Shown here in pieces: positions 9,617 through 18,199 of a DNA stretch of 64,000 nucleotides; within the stretch, counting starts at the first letter, position 1, and each line of letters opens with the position of its first letter. A program made the position numbers and the translations under genes. Where the stretch lies: positions 1 to 64,000 of the forward strand of contig JAMPBO010000005.1 in assembly GCA_023666705.1 (NCBI GenBank), read 5' to 3'. This DNA is from Bacteroides sp. Lineage in GTDB: Bacteria; Bacillota; Clostridia; Lachnospirales; Lachnospiraceae. Under the pieces are notes generated by a model. The model did no database searches. It had not been told where the DNA came from and worked only from the letters and a program-made list of their open reading frames with translations.

Positions 9617-10819
9617 ATGCTTACGGGAAAAAGGATTGTACTTGGAATTAGTGGAGGAATAGCAGCGTATAAGATGGCAAATACTGCCAGCATGCTTGTT
9701 AAGCTTGGTGCAGATGTCCATGTGATTATGACGGAGGCTGCCACACATTTTATAACGCCTGAAACCTTTGAGGTGCTTACAAATAACAGGTGCTACACGG
9801 ATACATTTGACAGGGGAATGGAGATGCATGTGCCTCATGTTACTCTTGGAACGACGGCGGACTGCTTTCTGATTGCCCCTGCAAGTGCAGATGTGCTTGG
9901 AAAGATAGCAAATGGAATTGCAGACGATATGCTTACAACAACGGTTCTTCCTGCAAAATGCCCTGTATTAATCGCACCTTCCATGAATGTACATATGTAC
10001 GAAAATCCTATCGTTCAGGATAATATGAAAAAGCTTGCCTCATACGGATATGGGATAATTGAGGCTGACTGTGGATTTCTCGCATGCCGTGATACAGGAA
10101 AGGGAAAGCTTCCTGCCGAAGCTGTACTCGTTGAACATATTTTACGGGCATGTGCAAAGAAGAAAGACCTTGCAGGGAAAAAAGTGCTTGTTACGGCAGG
10201 GGCGACAAAGGAGGCTATCGACCCTGTCAGATATATCACCAACCACTCCACTGGAAAAATGGGCTATGCCGTTGCAAGAATGGCAATGCTCCGCGGGGCA
10301 GACGTGACACTGATATCAGGGGAAACTGCCATCGATGCACCAATGTTTGTCAATACCATCACAGTAAAATCGGCAAAGGATATGTTTGATGCCGTAATGT
10401 CATATAGTGAAAATCAGGATATTATTATCAAGGCGGCAGCGGTTGCGGATTACAGACCATCTATGGTGGCAGATGAAAAGATAAAGAAAAATGAAAGCAC
10501 AATGAGCATAGCACTTGAAAAGACGGATGACATATTAAAGGAGCTTGGTGCACGTAAAAGGACAGGGCAGTTCTTGTGTGGATTTTCCATGGAAACAGAG
10601 CATATGCTTGAAAACTCAAGGGCAAAGCTGGAAAAGAAAAATCTTGATATGATAGCGGCAAACAACCTTAAGGTTGCAGGTGCAGGCTTTGCGGGAGATA
10701 CGAATGTGCTTACGCTTATCACGAAGGAAGGCGAGTTTGCACTTCCGATGATGAGCAAGGAGGAGGCTGCCGACAGACTGTTGGATGAGATTTATGTCCA
10801 GATAGTGGGATTGGAATAA
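9617..10819 (+). CDS. coaBC: Bifunctional phosphopantothenoylcysteine decarboxylase/synthetase
   Basis: 400 residues. CoaB adds cysteine to 4'-phosphopantothenate (CTP-dependent) and CoaC decarboxylates it with FMN, giving 4'-phosphopantetheine. The N-terminal CoaC half shows GKRIVLGISGGIAAYK, the catalytic His in EMHVPHVTLG (about 75), PSMNVHMYENP and the Cys loop CGFLACRDTGKGKLP (about 155-170). The CoaB half starts near 185 with KVLVTAGATKEAIDPVRYI and contains AAAVADYRPS. It follows panD by 15 bases with AGGAGG at good spacing, so beta-alanine supply and CoA assembly are probably coupled. coaA/coaX and coaD are not in the window. Confidence 0.98.
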   Translation: MLTGKRIVLGISGGIAAYKMANTASMLVKLGADVHVIMTEAATHFITPETFEVLTNNRCYTDTFDRGMEMHVPHVTLGTTADCFLIAPASADVLGKIANGIADDMLTTTVLPAKCPVLIAPSMNVHMYENPIVQDNMKKLASYGYGIIEADCGFLACRDTGKGKLPAEAVLVEHILRACAKKKDLAGKKVLVTAGATKEAIDPVRYITNHSTGKMGYAVARMAMLRGADVTLISGETAIDAPMFVNTITVKSAKDMFDAVMSYSENQDIIIKAAAVADYRPSMVADEKIKKNESTMSIALEKTDDILKELGARKRTGQFLCGFSMETEHMLENSRAKLEKKNLDMIAANNLKVAGAGFAGDTNVLTLITKEGEFALPMMSKEEAADRLLDEIYVQIVGLE

Positions 10820-10848
10820 ATTGTCAGTGTAGAAACAAGGAGAGTGGA

Positions 10849-10968
10849 ATGTCAGTATATATGATTAGAAGTAAATCAAGGAGACAAAGAAGAAAATTTA
10901 AAACATTGTCAGGCTGGATTGATAAAATGGAACCTTTCAAAGATACTACAAAAGAATTTGGGGTATAA
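10849..10968 (+). CDS. Small basic ORF of 39 residues
   Basis: ATG at 10849 follows AAGGAGAGTGGA, a good ribosome site. The product starts MSVYMIRSKSRRQRRKFK and ends KDTTKEFGV, with a strongly basic first half. I do not recognise it. It lies 29 bases after coaBC and has no hydrophobic segment, so it is not an obvious membrane peptide. A chance ORF remains possible; the ribosome site is the main support. Confidence 0.45.
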   Translation: MSVYMIRSKSRRQRRKFKTLSGWIDKMEPFKDTTKEFGV

Positions 10969-11104
10969 GCATGAATGAGTTTTTGAAAATTATTTCTGTT
11001 ATAATTAGGAAAAGCCAATTGCAATATGATATTTTTTTCTTAGCGGATTTGATTACAGGGTTTTGCATGAATTGAGTTTTGCGGAGAAAGGGTAAAAAAG
11101 GTAA

Positions 11105-12010
11105 ATGCAGATGAAAAATGTACTTGTTACAGGCGGAACAGTTTTTGTAAGTCGTTATGTGGCTGAATATTACGTTAAAAAGTGTTTTCATGTATTTGTT
11201 CTTAACCGTGGTACAAAGAAGCAGCCTGAGGGCGTGACATGGATTGAGGCTGACAGGGGAAGTTTAGGAGATAAGCTGCGTGGGTATCATTTTGACGTCA
11301 TTTTCGATATAACTGCCTATACGGCAGATGATGTGAACCATCTACTTGATGCAGTAGAAAGTTATGATGACTATATATTCATAAGCTCCTCGGCAGTATA
11401 TCCTGAACATGAAAAACAGCCGTTTTGCGAGGAAACTCCTTTAGGTGAAAACAAATTTTGGGGAAAGTACGGAACGGATAAAATTTGTGCTGAAAATGCA
11501 TTACTTCAAAGAAATTCCGGGGCATATATTTTAAGACCGCCGTATCTGTATGGTACATACAACAATGTGTACAGGGAGGCTTTTGTCTTTGACTGCGGGC
11601 TACAGGACAGAAAATTTTATCTGCCACAGGACGGCAGCATGAAATTGCAATTTTTTCATGTGGATGACCTTTGTAAATTCATGGATATCATTTTGGAAGA
11701 AAGACCAAACAGACATATTTTTAATGTGGGAAATGAAGATACTATTTCCGTTAGGGATTGGGTAAAAATCTGCTATGGTGCTTTGGGTAAGGAAGCGGAT
11801 TTTATAAATGTGGATAGCAGCGTGGAACAGCGGAATTATTTCAGCTTTTATAACTACGAATATTGCCTTGACGTGAGTGAGCAGGCAAAGCTTATGCCAA
11901 AAACCAAAAATTTTGATGCGGGTGTCAAAGAGGCTTTGGAATGGTATTTGTCAAATGAAAATGAGGTTAGGAAAAAGCCGTTTATGGAGTATATTGAAAA
12001 GTTTTTGTAG
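11105..12010 (+). CDS. NAD-dependent epimerase/dehydratase family protein (extended SDR)
   Basis: 301 residues. The Rossmann motif is VLVTGGTVFVSRYVAEYY (near the N-terminus) and the active site YxxxK is KYGTDKICAE. SSSAVYPE and LRPPYLYGTYN are typical of the extended SDR branch that acts on nucleotide sugars. The glycine motif is GGTVFVS instead of GGxGFIG, resembling the CSP41/mRNA-binding-like subgroup, so a true sugar epimerase activity is not certain. The start MQMKN follows a weak AAAAAGG site; Met-3 is an alternative. It stands alone between the small ORF and pyrE. Confidence 0.85.
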   Translation: MQMKNVLVTGGTVFVSRYVAEYYVKKCFHVFVLNRGTKKQPEGVTWIEADRGSLGDKLRGYHFDVIFDITAYTADDVNHLLDAVESYDDYIFISSSAVYPEHEKQPFCEETPLGENKFWGKYGTDKICAENALLQRNSGAYILRPPYLYGTYNNVYREAFVFDCGLQDRKFYLPQDGSMKLQFFHVDDLCKFMDIILEERPNRHIFNVGNEDTISVRDWVKICYGALGKEADFINVDSSVEQRNYFSFYNYEYCLDVSEQAKLMPKTKNFDAGVKEALEWYLSNENEVRKKPFMEYIEKFL

Positions 12011-12106
12011 AAGACTGAAAGTAGTTGGTATTGCAGCAATATTTTAAGGGATTTTGAATTGAAAGTGATAATGTAAGCGTGAGTTTGAAATTTAGGATTA
12101 TTTCGT

Positions 12107-12135
12107 TTGAATAAATGACTGGTTCGTGGTAGAAT
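12107..12135 (+). promoter_or_regulatory. Sigma-A promoter of pyrE
   Basis: TTGAAT (12107-12112), 17 bases and TAGAAT (12130-12135) lie 46 bases before the pyrE ATG. No PyrR attenuator hairpin is seen between them. Confidence 0.6.
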
Positions 12136-12181
12136 ATGGAAAAATGCGAAAATATCGGGTGGCTGTAAAGGAGAAATAAGA

Positions 12182-12868
12182 ATGGAGCAGTACAAAAAGG
12201 ACTTTATCGAATTTATGATTGATTGTAAGGTACTCAAGTTTGGGGATTTTGTTACAAAAAGCGGAAGAAAAACCCCGTTCTTTGTCAATACAGGCTTTTA
12301 CAGGACAGGAAAACAGCTTAAACGGCTTGGCGAATATTATGCAGAGGCAATCAAAAATAAGTTTGGCTTTGACTTTGATGTTCTCTTTGGACCTGCATAT
12401 AAGGGTATTCCGTTATCGGTAGCTGCAACAATGGCAATTGCAGATAAATACGATGCCGATATTAAGTATTGCTCAAACCGCAAGGAGATAAAGGATCACG
12501 GAGACAAGGGAATTCTTCTTGGAAGCCCTATCGCTGACGGAGATAAGGTAGTCATTATAGAGGACGTGACAACAGCAGGTACATCTATTCAGGAAACACT
12601 GCCAATTGTAAAGGCACAGGGAGCTGTAGATGTGCTGGGCCTTGTGGTTTCTGTTGACCGTATGGAGCGGGGACAGGGTGAAAAGAGTGCTCTTATGGAG
12701 ATAGAGGAAAATTATGGACTGAAGACAACTGCCATTGTAACCATGGCTGAGGTTGTGGAGCATCTTTACAATAAGCCATACAAGGGTGAGGTAATCATTG
12801 ACGACACATTAAAGGCAGCTATAGATGCATATTATGAACAGTATGGCGTGAAGAAAAATGGTCAATAA
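12182..12868 (+). CDS. pyrE: Orotate phosphoribosyltransferase
   Basis: 228 residues. It joins orotate and PRPP to give OMP, the fifth step of UMP synthesis. The PRPP loop VVIIEDVTTAGTSIQE is at about residues 122-137; FGPAYKGIPLSVA and the KEIKDHG mobile loop are the other active-site parts. Length and the FIEFMIDCKVLKFGDFVTKSGRKTPFF start match the longer PyrE type common in Clostridia and Proteobacteria. It has its own promoter and is not beside pyrF, pyrD or carAB in this window. Confidence 0.97.
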   Translation: MEQYKKDFIEFMIDCKVLKFGDFVTKSGRKTPFFVNTGFYRTGKQLKRLGEYYAEAIKNKFGFDFDVLFGPAYKGIPLSVAATMAIADKYDADIKYCSNRKEIKDHGDKGILLGSPIADGDKVVIIEDVTTAGTSIQETLPIVKAQGAVDVLGLVVSVDRMERGQGEKSALMEIEENYGLKTTAIVTMAEVVEHLYNKPYKGEVIIDDTLKAAIDAYYEQYGVKKNGQ

Positions 12869-12970
12869 TGAAAGAAAAGCTTAAAACACATGATAGAAAG
12901 CGTCAGGTGGTTTACATGAAGAAGTATTGAAAAGGGCTGGCGTTAAAAAAAAGAAAAGGAGATGCAGATT

Positions 12971-13120
12971 ATGGAAAAATTGTACAATAAAATGAATTCG
13001 ATTGGAATCAGCAGTATTGTTATGGGTGTGGTTGCCATAGCAGCAGGTGTCGGTGCAGGTGTTGTTATGATTGTAAATGGCTCCAGACTTCTTGCAAGCA
13101 AAAAGGACATAACGTTCTAA
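12971..13120 (+). CDS. 49-residue single-span membrane peptide
   Basis: ATG at 12971 follows AAAAGGAGATGCAGATT, a strong ribosome site. A short polar N-terminus (MEKLYNKMNSIG) is followed by one hydrophobic helix rich in Val, Ala and Gly (about residues 11-37), then a basic end NGSRLLASKKDITF. It probably inserts in the membrane once. Function unknown; no toxin family signature was recognised. It ends 37 bases before the HD phosphohydrolase gene and may share its transcript. Confidence 0.7.
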   Translation: MEKLYNKMNSIGISSIVMGVVAIAAGVGAGVVMIVNGSRLLASKKDITF

Positions 13121-13157
13121 CGTAAAACCTAAGATAACATTAAAGAGAGAGATACCT

Positions 13158-13760
13158 ATGACGGATTATATAACAACCTACAGCAAGATAAATTTCAGAC
13201 CGCTTGAACCGGTTGCTGATGATATTAAGATAGAGGATATTGCACATTCCCTGTCCATGCTCTGCAGGGCAAACGGGCATTATGCATCCTTTTATTCGGT
13301 TGGGGCACACTGTTTAAACTGTTATGAGGAGGCATGTGCAAGACGTGAGTCACCATATGTTAAGCTTGCATGTCTGTTACATGACGCAGTGGAAAGCTAC
13401 ATATCGGATGTTACACGACCGGTAAAAAAATATCTTGCAGAATATCAAAAGATAGAGGAACGGCTTTCTAATCTGATATATGAAAAGTTTCTCGGAAGAC
13501 CGCTTACGGAATATGAGGAAAAGATGGTTCACATCATTGATGATGCCATGCTTTATTACGAGTTTTTGGAATTCGGTGCGGTAAAGCTTATGGATGAGCC
13601 TCCTTATGTGGCGGCAACCCCTGACTTTTTCAGAGGCACAATGAAGCAGGTGGAGCAGGAATATCTGGATGTGTTTCACTCGATTGATTTAAATGACGTT
13701 ACAGAGGTGAAGGAAACCATAAAATGGGTTCCAAAGAGCCTGAAGCAGGAGAATGATTAA
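13158..13760 (+). CDS. HD-domain phosphohydrolase (YfbR-like)
   Basis: 200 residues. The metal-binding HD motif is LACLLHDAVESYISDV (His-Asp about residues 76-77), with an earlier His in SVGAHCLNCYEEA and IAHSLSMLCRANGHYASFYS, and a later Asp in HIIDDAMLYYEF. This order resembles the YfbR class of 5'-deoxynucleotidases, which remove phosphate from dNMPs, but activity on other nucleotides is possible. Cytoplasmic. It sits between the 49-residue peptide and the antiporter gene, 22 bases apart from the latter. Confidence 0.8.
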   Translation: MTDYITTYSKINFRPLEPVADDIKIEDIAHSLSMLCRANGHYASFYSVGAHCLNCYEEACARRESPYVKLACLLHDAVESYISDVTRPVKKYLAEYQKIEERLSNLIYEKFLGRPLTEYEEKMVHIIDDAMLYYEFLEFGAVKLMDEPPYVAATPDFFRGTMKQVEQEYLDVFHSIDLNDVTEVKETIKWVPKSLKQEND

Positions 13761-13782
13761 ATAAGCAGTTGGGAGATTTTAT

Positions 13783-14838
13783 ATGAATAAAAAAAATGTA
13801 GCAGTCGGAATTTTAGTAATTGCCCTTGTGGGTTTGTCCTATTTGAATATCCTGCCGAATGTAACAGCAGTTCAGGTGATTTTTAATTGTGCACTTATTG
13901 TTGCAGGCTTTGTAATGCTGATTAAGGGTGCTGACATTTTTGTTGACGGGGCTTCTAAGATTGCCACAAAATTCAATATACCCCAAATGGTAATCGGTCT
14001 TACCATTGTTGCGTTTGGAACATCACTTCCGGAGGCGGCAATCAGCATAAAGGCAGCTGTAAATAAAAGTGCAGGTATCACAGTCGGAAATGTTGTGGGC
14101 AGTAACATCATGAATATTTTGCTTATTCTCGGTATTGCATCCTGCATTGCCGCACTTCCAATCAAAAAAAATACATTAAAAATTGAAATCCCATTTGTAA
14201 TTTTCATAACAATTGTTCTTCTCGTACTCGGTGTAATTGGAGGAGAGCTTTCCCTGTTGGACGGTATTATCCTGATTGTACTTATGGCACTGTTTATGGT
14301 ATATCTCGTAAATTCCGCAAAGAACGGAGAGAAGGACGACGAGGAGACAACCCTGTCGGAAAAGGATACGATGCTTAAGTTGATTGCTCTTGTAGTTCTG
14401 GGCGGTGTTTGTATCGTTATCGGAAGTAATGTAACAGTGGATGCTGCTTCCTATGTTGCAGGTGTATGTGGTATGGATGACAGACTGATTGGTCTTACCG
14501 TAGTTGCATTTGGAACATCACTTCCGGAGCTTGTTACATCTGCCACTGCAGCTAAGCATGGCAAGGTCGATATTGCAATAGGAAATATAGTCGGAAGTAA
14601 CATATTTAACATACTGTTTGTTGTAGGTCTTTCCAGTATCGTCTCAAATTTGGCAGCAGGACTTCCTGTGGCATTTGCAACGGAATTTATAAAAGATGCA
14701 ATCGTGGCAATTTTTGCAGCCGTTTTACTGTTTTTATGCGTATTAAAAAACAAGAAGCTCGACAAAAAGGATGGTATTGTGATGCTTGCGGTATATGCCG
14801 TGTATTTTGCATATATCCTTTACATGAACTACCACTAA
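13783..14838 (+). CDS. Calcium/sodium antiporter (CaCA family)
   Basis: 351 residues with about ten membrane helices in two homologous halves. The alpha-repeats that line the ion path are plain: GTSLPEAAISIKAA...VGNVVGSNIMN (about 80-112) and GTSLPELVTSATAA...IGNIVGSNIFN (about 244-276). A cytoplasmic acidic loop (NGEKDDEETTLSEKD) separates the halves. Such proteins exchange Ca2+ for Na+ or H+ across the cytoplasmic membrane. It follows the HD gene closely and is followed by a terminator-like hairpin. Confidence 0.95.
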   Translation: MNKKNVAVGILVIALVGLSYLNILPNVTAVQVIFNCALIVAGFVMLIKGADIFVDGASKIATKFNIPQMVIGLTIVAFGTSLPEAAISIKAAVNKSAGITVGNVVGSNIMNILLILGIASCIAALPIKKNTLKIEIPFVIFITIVLLVLGVIGGELSLLDGIILIVLMALFMVYLVNSAKNGEKDDEETTLSEKDTMLKLIALVVLGGVCIVIGSNVTVDAASYVAGVCGMDDRLIGLTVVAFGTSLPELVTSATAAKHGKVDIAIGNIVGSNIFNILFVVGLSSIVSNLAAGLPVAFATEFIKDAIVAIFAAVLLFLCVLKNKKLDKKDGIVMLAVYAVYFAYILYMNYH

Positions 14839-14868
14839 ATGAACATATAACACACGGCTAAGAAATAA

Positions 14869-14932
14869 AAGGGGCTTGTCATATATGTGCATTAAATTCT
14901 TACTGTGGCAGCCTCTTATAAATTTTTATTTA
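14869..14932 (+). terminator. Terminator-like hairpin related to the 46719 foldback element
   Basis: AAGGGGCT (14869-14876) can pair with AGCCTCTT (14910-14917), followed by an AT-rich run with TTTTTATTT. The text GGGGCTTGTCA...CATTAAATTCTTACTGTGGCAGCC resembles the right arm of the foldback element at 46719-46927, so it may be a shortened relative. Confidence 0.55.
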
Positions 14933-14940
14933 AAATCTTA

Positions 14941-14970
14941 TTGACATATGGATAGCTTTGATGCTAGTAT
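14941..14970 (+). promoter_or_regulatory. Sigma-A-type promoter of the adhesin gene
   Basis: A perfect TTGACA (14941-14946), an 18-base spacer and TAGTAT (14965-14970) lie about 98 bases before the start codon at 15068, leaving a long leader. Confidence 0.5.
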
Positions 14971-15067
14971 GTATACACTCTAAAACAAAAATCTTTTTAT
15001 TATATTCGTTTTTCGGATTTTCCCATTAATCATAAGCTTTTGCAGAATTTATTTACGGAGGAATGTT

Positions 15068-18000
15068 ATGGTAAGAAATAAATTATGCAATAAATTGCTT
15101 ACACTATGCGGAATTTTAATTTGCGTTGTTGCTTTATTTCAAAGCAAGGTTCATTTAAATGCATCGGAAAGCAATATTATTTTTTCAGAGGAAGGAGATT
15201 TTCGGAATTATATCTCAGGAACAGGAACTTATTTTGACTGGATTCGGGCATTTTACAAGGATGGAAATGATAGGGTTGCGTATTGTACCCAGTCGGACCA
15301 GCCGCCTGCTGTGGAGGATGAAACGGCATACACGATAAATGGTGCCGTTATTGAAGGCTCCGAAGACATCCACAAAAGCATTACGGCAATTGCCTGTAAC
15401 GGCTATCCTTTAAAGTATGGAACCTATGCAGTCAGCGGTTCGGGAAAAAACATAAAATATAAGTCGGGACTTATCATAGGCAGCAAGCTTTACGAGTGTA
15501 CCGACGATGAAGCAAGAGCGGCAACGGCATTTGCGATTCACAGAAAAATGATAGATTATGCAAATGAGGAAAATGAACATGCGGGAGGAAACGACGTAAC
15601 GATTACCACAATTAAAAATGGTAAGGATGCAGTAAATGATGTGAAGAAAATACAGGAGGTATTGTATAAAAGTACTGCGGCAAATTACAGCATCAATCTG
15701 GCATGGGTTGAAAAGGATGAGGATGGTAAATATACGAAGGTGAAAAATCCGAAAGCGGTTTCAACAGACGGAAAAAAGCTTGACTATTACATAAAGGTGA
15801 CAACCTCAGACTGCTATGTGGATAAAGTGGAGGTACTTTCCGGTGACGAATATTTAGATGATGTGGTTGTATATGACACGGAATATAAGAGTGCATTTGA
15901 AAAATATGTGCATATCAAGGTGCCGAAAACAAATGGAAGCGGTAAAAAAATAGGCTTGAAGTGTTATTCTTTTGTCTCGGCAGAGGAAAAGGCGACAACA
16001 CTTGGAAGTGAGAGCTATCAGGACTTTATTATTATTCCTGAAGGGGAAACTGTATCAGAAAGCATTACCACGGATTACCCCGGAGGAGATTTAACAGTAT
16101 CAAAAACAGATGCAACAACAGGCTTTCCGCTTGCAGGTGCAGTATATGGTATCTATGAGGACCGTAAATGTAGTAAGCTTATAACAACGGTGGAGACAGG
16201 AACAGATGGTCAGGGAACCGTACAAAACATAGATGCGGGGAAATATTATGTCAGGGAAACAACCCCGCCGCACGGATATTCCATCAATACGGAAGTGATT
16301 CCCATTACTGTCAGGGCAGGTGAGGAAAGCAAGGCAGATACAGTCAATACACCCATTGAAATATGCATCGAGGTAGAAAAAAGGGACAGGGAAACAAATA
16401 CCATAAGTCCACAGGGTGATGGAACGCTGATAGGGGCTGAGTATGGGCTGTATGCAAAGTCGGATATCAGCCATCCTGACGGAACAACAGGCATTTTATA
16501 CAAGGCAGACGAATTAATTGATACACTGAAAATCGGTAGTGACTGTAAGGCAAAAAAGACCAACCTTGTTGCGGGGCAGTATTACGTGAAAGAGCTTTTG
16601 GCACCTGAGGGATATGTCCTTGACACTACCGTGTATGACGTTGACTGCAGTTGTACAGCGTACATAAAAAATACTTACACGGCTAAATGTACGGTGCTTG
16701 AAACTCCCGTAAAGCAGGCATTTCAGCTTATAAAATATTACGGTGAAACAGGTGCAGAGCAAAGACCCTTAAAGCAGGCAGGTTTTTCGGCATGGCTTTT
16801 GTCGGAGCTTTCGGTTGACGACGGGGGACAATATGATTTTACATCGGCAAAGCCGTATCCCATAGCGGCTGACGGTTCAACGGAGCTGTTTACGGACGAG
16901 CAGGGATATGCATGCAGCACGGAGCTTCCATACGGAACGTATATTGTAAAGGAGACAACGGTCCCACCAGGATACAAGCCCATAAAGGATTTTACCGTGG
17001 TGATAGACAAGGACAGCAGGGAACCGCAGGAGTGGAGGCTGTTTCATGATGACAGCTTTCAGGCAAGACTGAAAATTATAAAGAAAGATGCAGCTACAAA
17101 AAGAACCATTTTGAAGTCAGGCTTTGAATTTAAAATATATGACATGGAAAATGAATGCTATGTGGAGCAGGAGACAAGCTATCCTGAGTATAAGCTGCAC
17201 ACATCATATAAGACAGGTGAAGCGGGATATTTAATTCTTCCAAAGGAGCTTGCACCGGGAAGCTACAGGATTGAGGAGGTTGCCTGCCCTGCTGACAGCA
17301 AGTACCTGTTAAATCATGAACCGGTGGAAATTACGATATCTGCGGATGAGCCTTATAAGCTTGAGGACGGAATACCTGTAGTTGAGGTGGAATTTGACAA
17401 TCAGCCGCTTTATGGAAGCATCAAGGTAAAAAAGCTGTTGGAGCTTCAAGGTGTTTTGCCAAGCGGTCTTGCAAGAACGAAAAAGGAAGGACCTAAAGTA
17501 TCCTTTGCACTTTATGCGGCGGAGGACATATATTCCTATGATGGTTATGTTGATGTACTTGGAAACAGGGAGCGGATTTTTGCTGCAAATGAGCTTGTAA
17601 AAGCCTTTGATATTGATATGGGAAACGGGGGTGAGGCAGTAATCGAAGGGCTGCCCCTTGGAACGTATTATCTGAAAGAGACAAAAACAATTCCGGGATA
17701 CGTGCTTACGGATAAACCAATCTATGTGGAATTAAAATACAAGGAGAATACGACAGAGTCCGTAACAGAGGAGGTAACTGTAATAAATGAGCCTACGGAG
17801 GTTTTGCTATACAAGAAGGATAAGGCGGACAAGAAGATTCTTTCAGGTGCAAAGCTCAGCATTATTGATGCCAAGGGAACTGTGGTTGCAAGCTGGACAT
17901 CCGATGGCGGTGCCCATAAGGTGTACGGACTGGTTATGGGAGAGCAATACAAGGTACATGAGGAGTGTGCACCAAAGGGGTATGAGATTGGTGAGGATGT

Positions 18001-18199
18001 TGTGTTTACACTGGAAAATAACAGACAGGAGATAACCATATACAACGAAAAAAGCAAGGTTGTGCTCGGTGAAAGCGGCAAATTGGATAATACGCCAGGT
18101 ACGGGTGACAGTCCGAAGACGGTGGTATTTATATTGCTTGCGGTAAGTTTGCTTGGCATATCAGTTATTCTTTTCCGTTTTTCTCCAAAAGGGAAATAA
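15068..18199 (+). CDS. Surface adhesin: thioester domain plus SpaA/Cna-B repeats, sortase-anchored
   Basis: 1043 residues. A signal peptide (about 1-30) leads to a thioester (TQXA) domain in which YCTQSDQPPA (about 71-80) provides the Cys-Gln pair; ARAATAFAIHRKM is typical of this domain. From about 340 follow prealbumin-like SpaA/Cna-B modules (LTVSKTDATTGFPLAGAVYG, YYVRETTPPHGY and variants), about five or six in all, which usually form internal isopeptide bonds. The C-terminus has a sorting signal TPGTG (about 1009), a hydrophobic helix and the basic tail RFSPKGK. TPGTG departs from LPXTG and no sortase gene is in the window. The predicted role is covalent attachment to host or mucus surfaces. 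The last 35 bases overlap the end of the opposing GGDEF-EAL gene. Confidence 0.9.
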   Translation: MVRNKLCNKLLTLCGILICVVALFQSKVHLNASESNIIFSEEGDFRNYISGTGTYFDWIRAFYKDGNDRVAYCTQSDQPPAVEDETAYTINGAVIEGSEDIHKSITAIACNGYPLKYGTYAVSGSGKNIKYKSGLIIGSKLYECTDDEARAATAFAIHRKMIDYANEENEHAGGNDVTITTIKNGKDAVNDVKKIQEVLYKSTAANYSINLAWVEKDEDGKYTKVKNPKAVSTDGKKLDYYIKVTTSDCYVDKVEVLSGDEYLDDVVVYDTEYKSAFEKYVHIKVPKTNGSGKKIGLKCYSFVSAEEKATTLGSESYQDFIIIPEGETVSESITTDYPGGDLTVSKTDATTGFPLAGAVYGIYEDRKCSKLITTVETGTDGQGTVQNIDAGKYYVRETTPPHGYSINTEVIPITVRAGEESKADTVNTPIEICIEVEKRDRETNTISPQGDGTLIGAEYGLYAKSDISHPDGTTGILYKADELIDTLKIGSDCKAKKTNLVAGQYYVKELLAPEGYVLDTTVYDVDCSCTAYIKNTYTAKCTVLETPVKQAFQLIKYYGETGAEQRPLKQAGFSAWLLSELSVDDGGQYDFTSAKPYPIAADGSTELFTDEQGYACSTELPYGTYIVKETTVPPGYKPIKDFTVVIDKDSREPQEWRLFHDDSFQARLKIIKKDAATKRTILKSGFEFKIYDMENECYVEQETSYPEYKLHTSYKTGEAGYLILPKELAPGSYRIEEVACPADSKYLLNHEPVEITISADEPYKLEDGIPVVEVEFDNQPLYGSIKVKKLLELQGVLPSGLARTKKEGPKVSFALYAAEDIYSYDGYVDVLGNRERIFAANELVKAFDIDMGNGGEAVIEGLPLGTYYLKETKTIPGYVLTDKPIYVELKYKENTTESVTEEVTVINEPTEVLLYKKDKADKKILSGAKLSIIDAKGTVVASWTSDGGAHKVYGLVMGEQYKVHEECAPKGYEIGEDVVFTLENNRQEITIYNEKSKVVLGESGKLDNTPGTGDSPKTVVFILLAVSLLGISVILFRFSPKGK

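Noticed and set aside
10971-11075. A 34-codon ORF right after the 39-codon ORF
   Set aside because: No ribosome site and no coding character.
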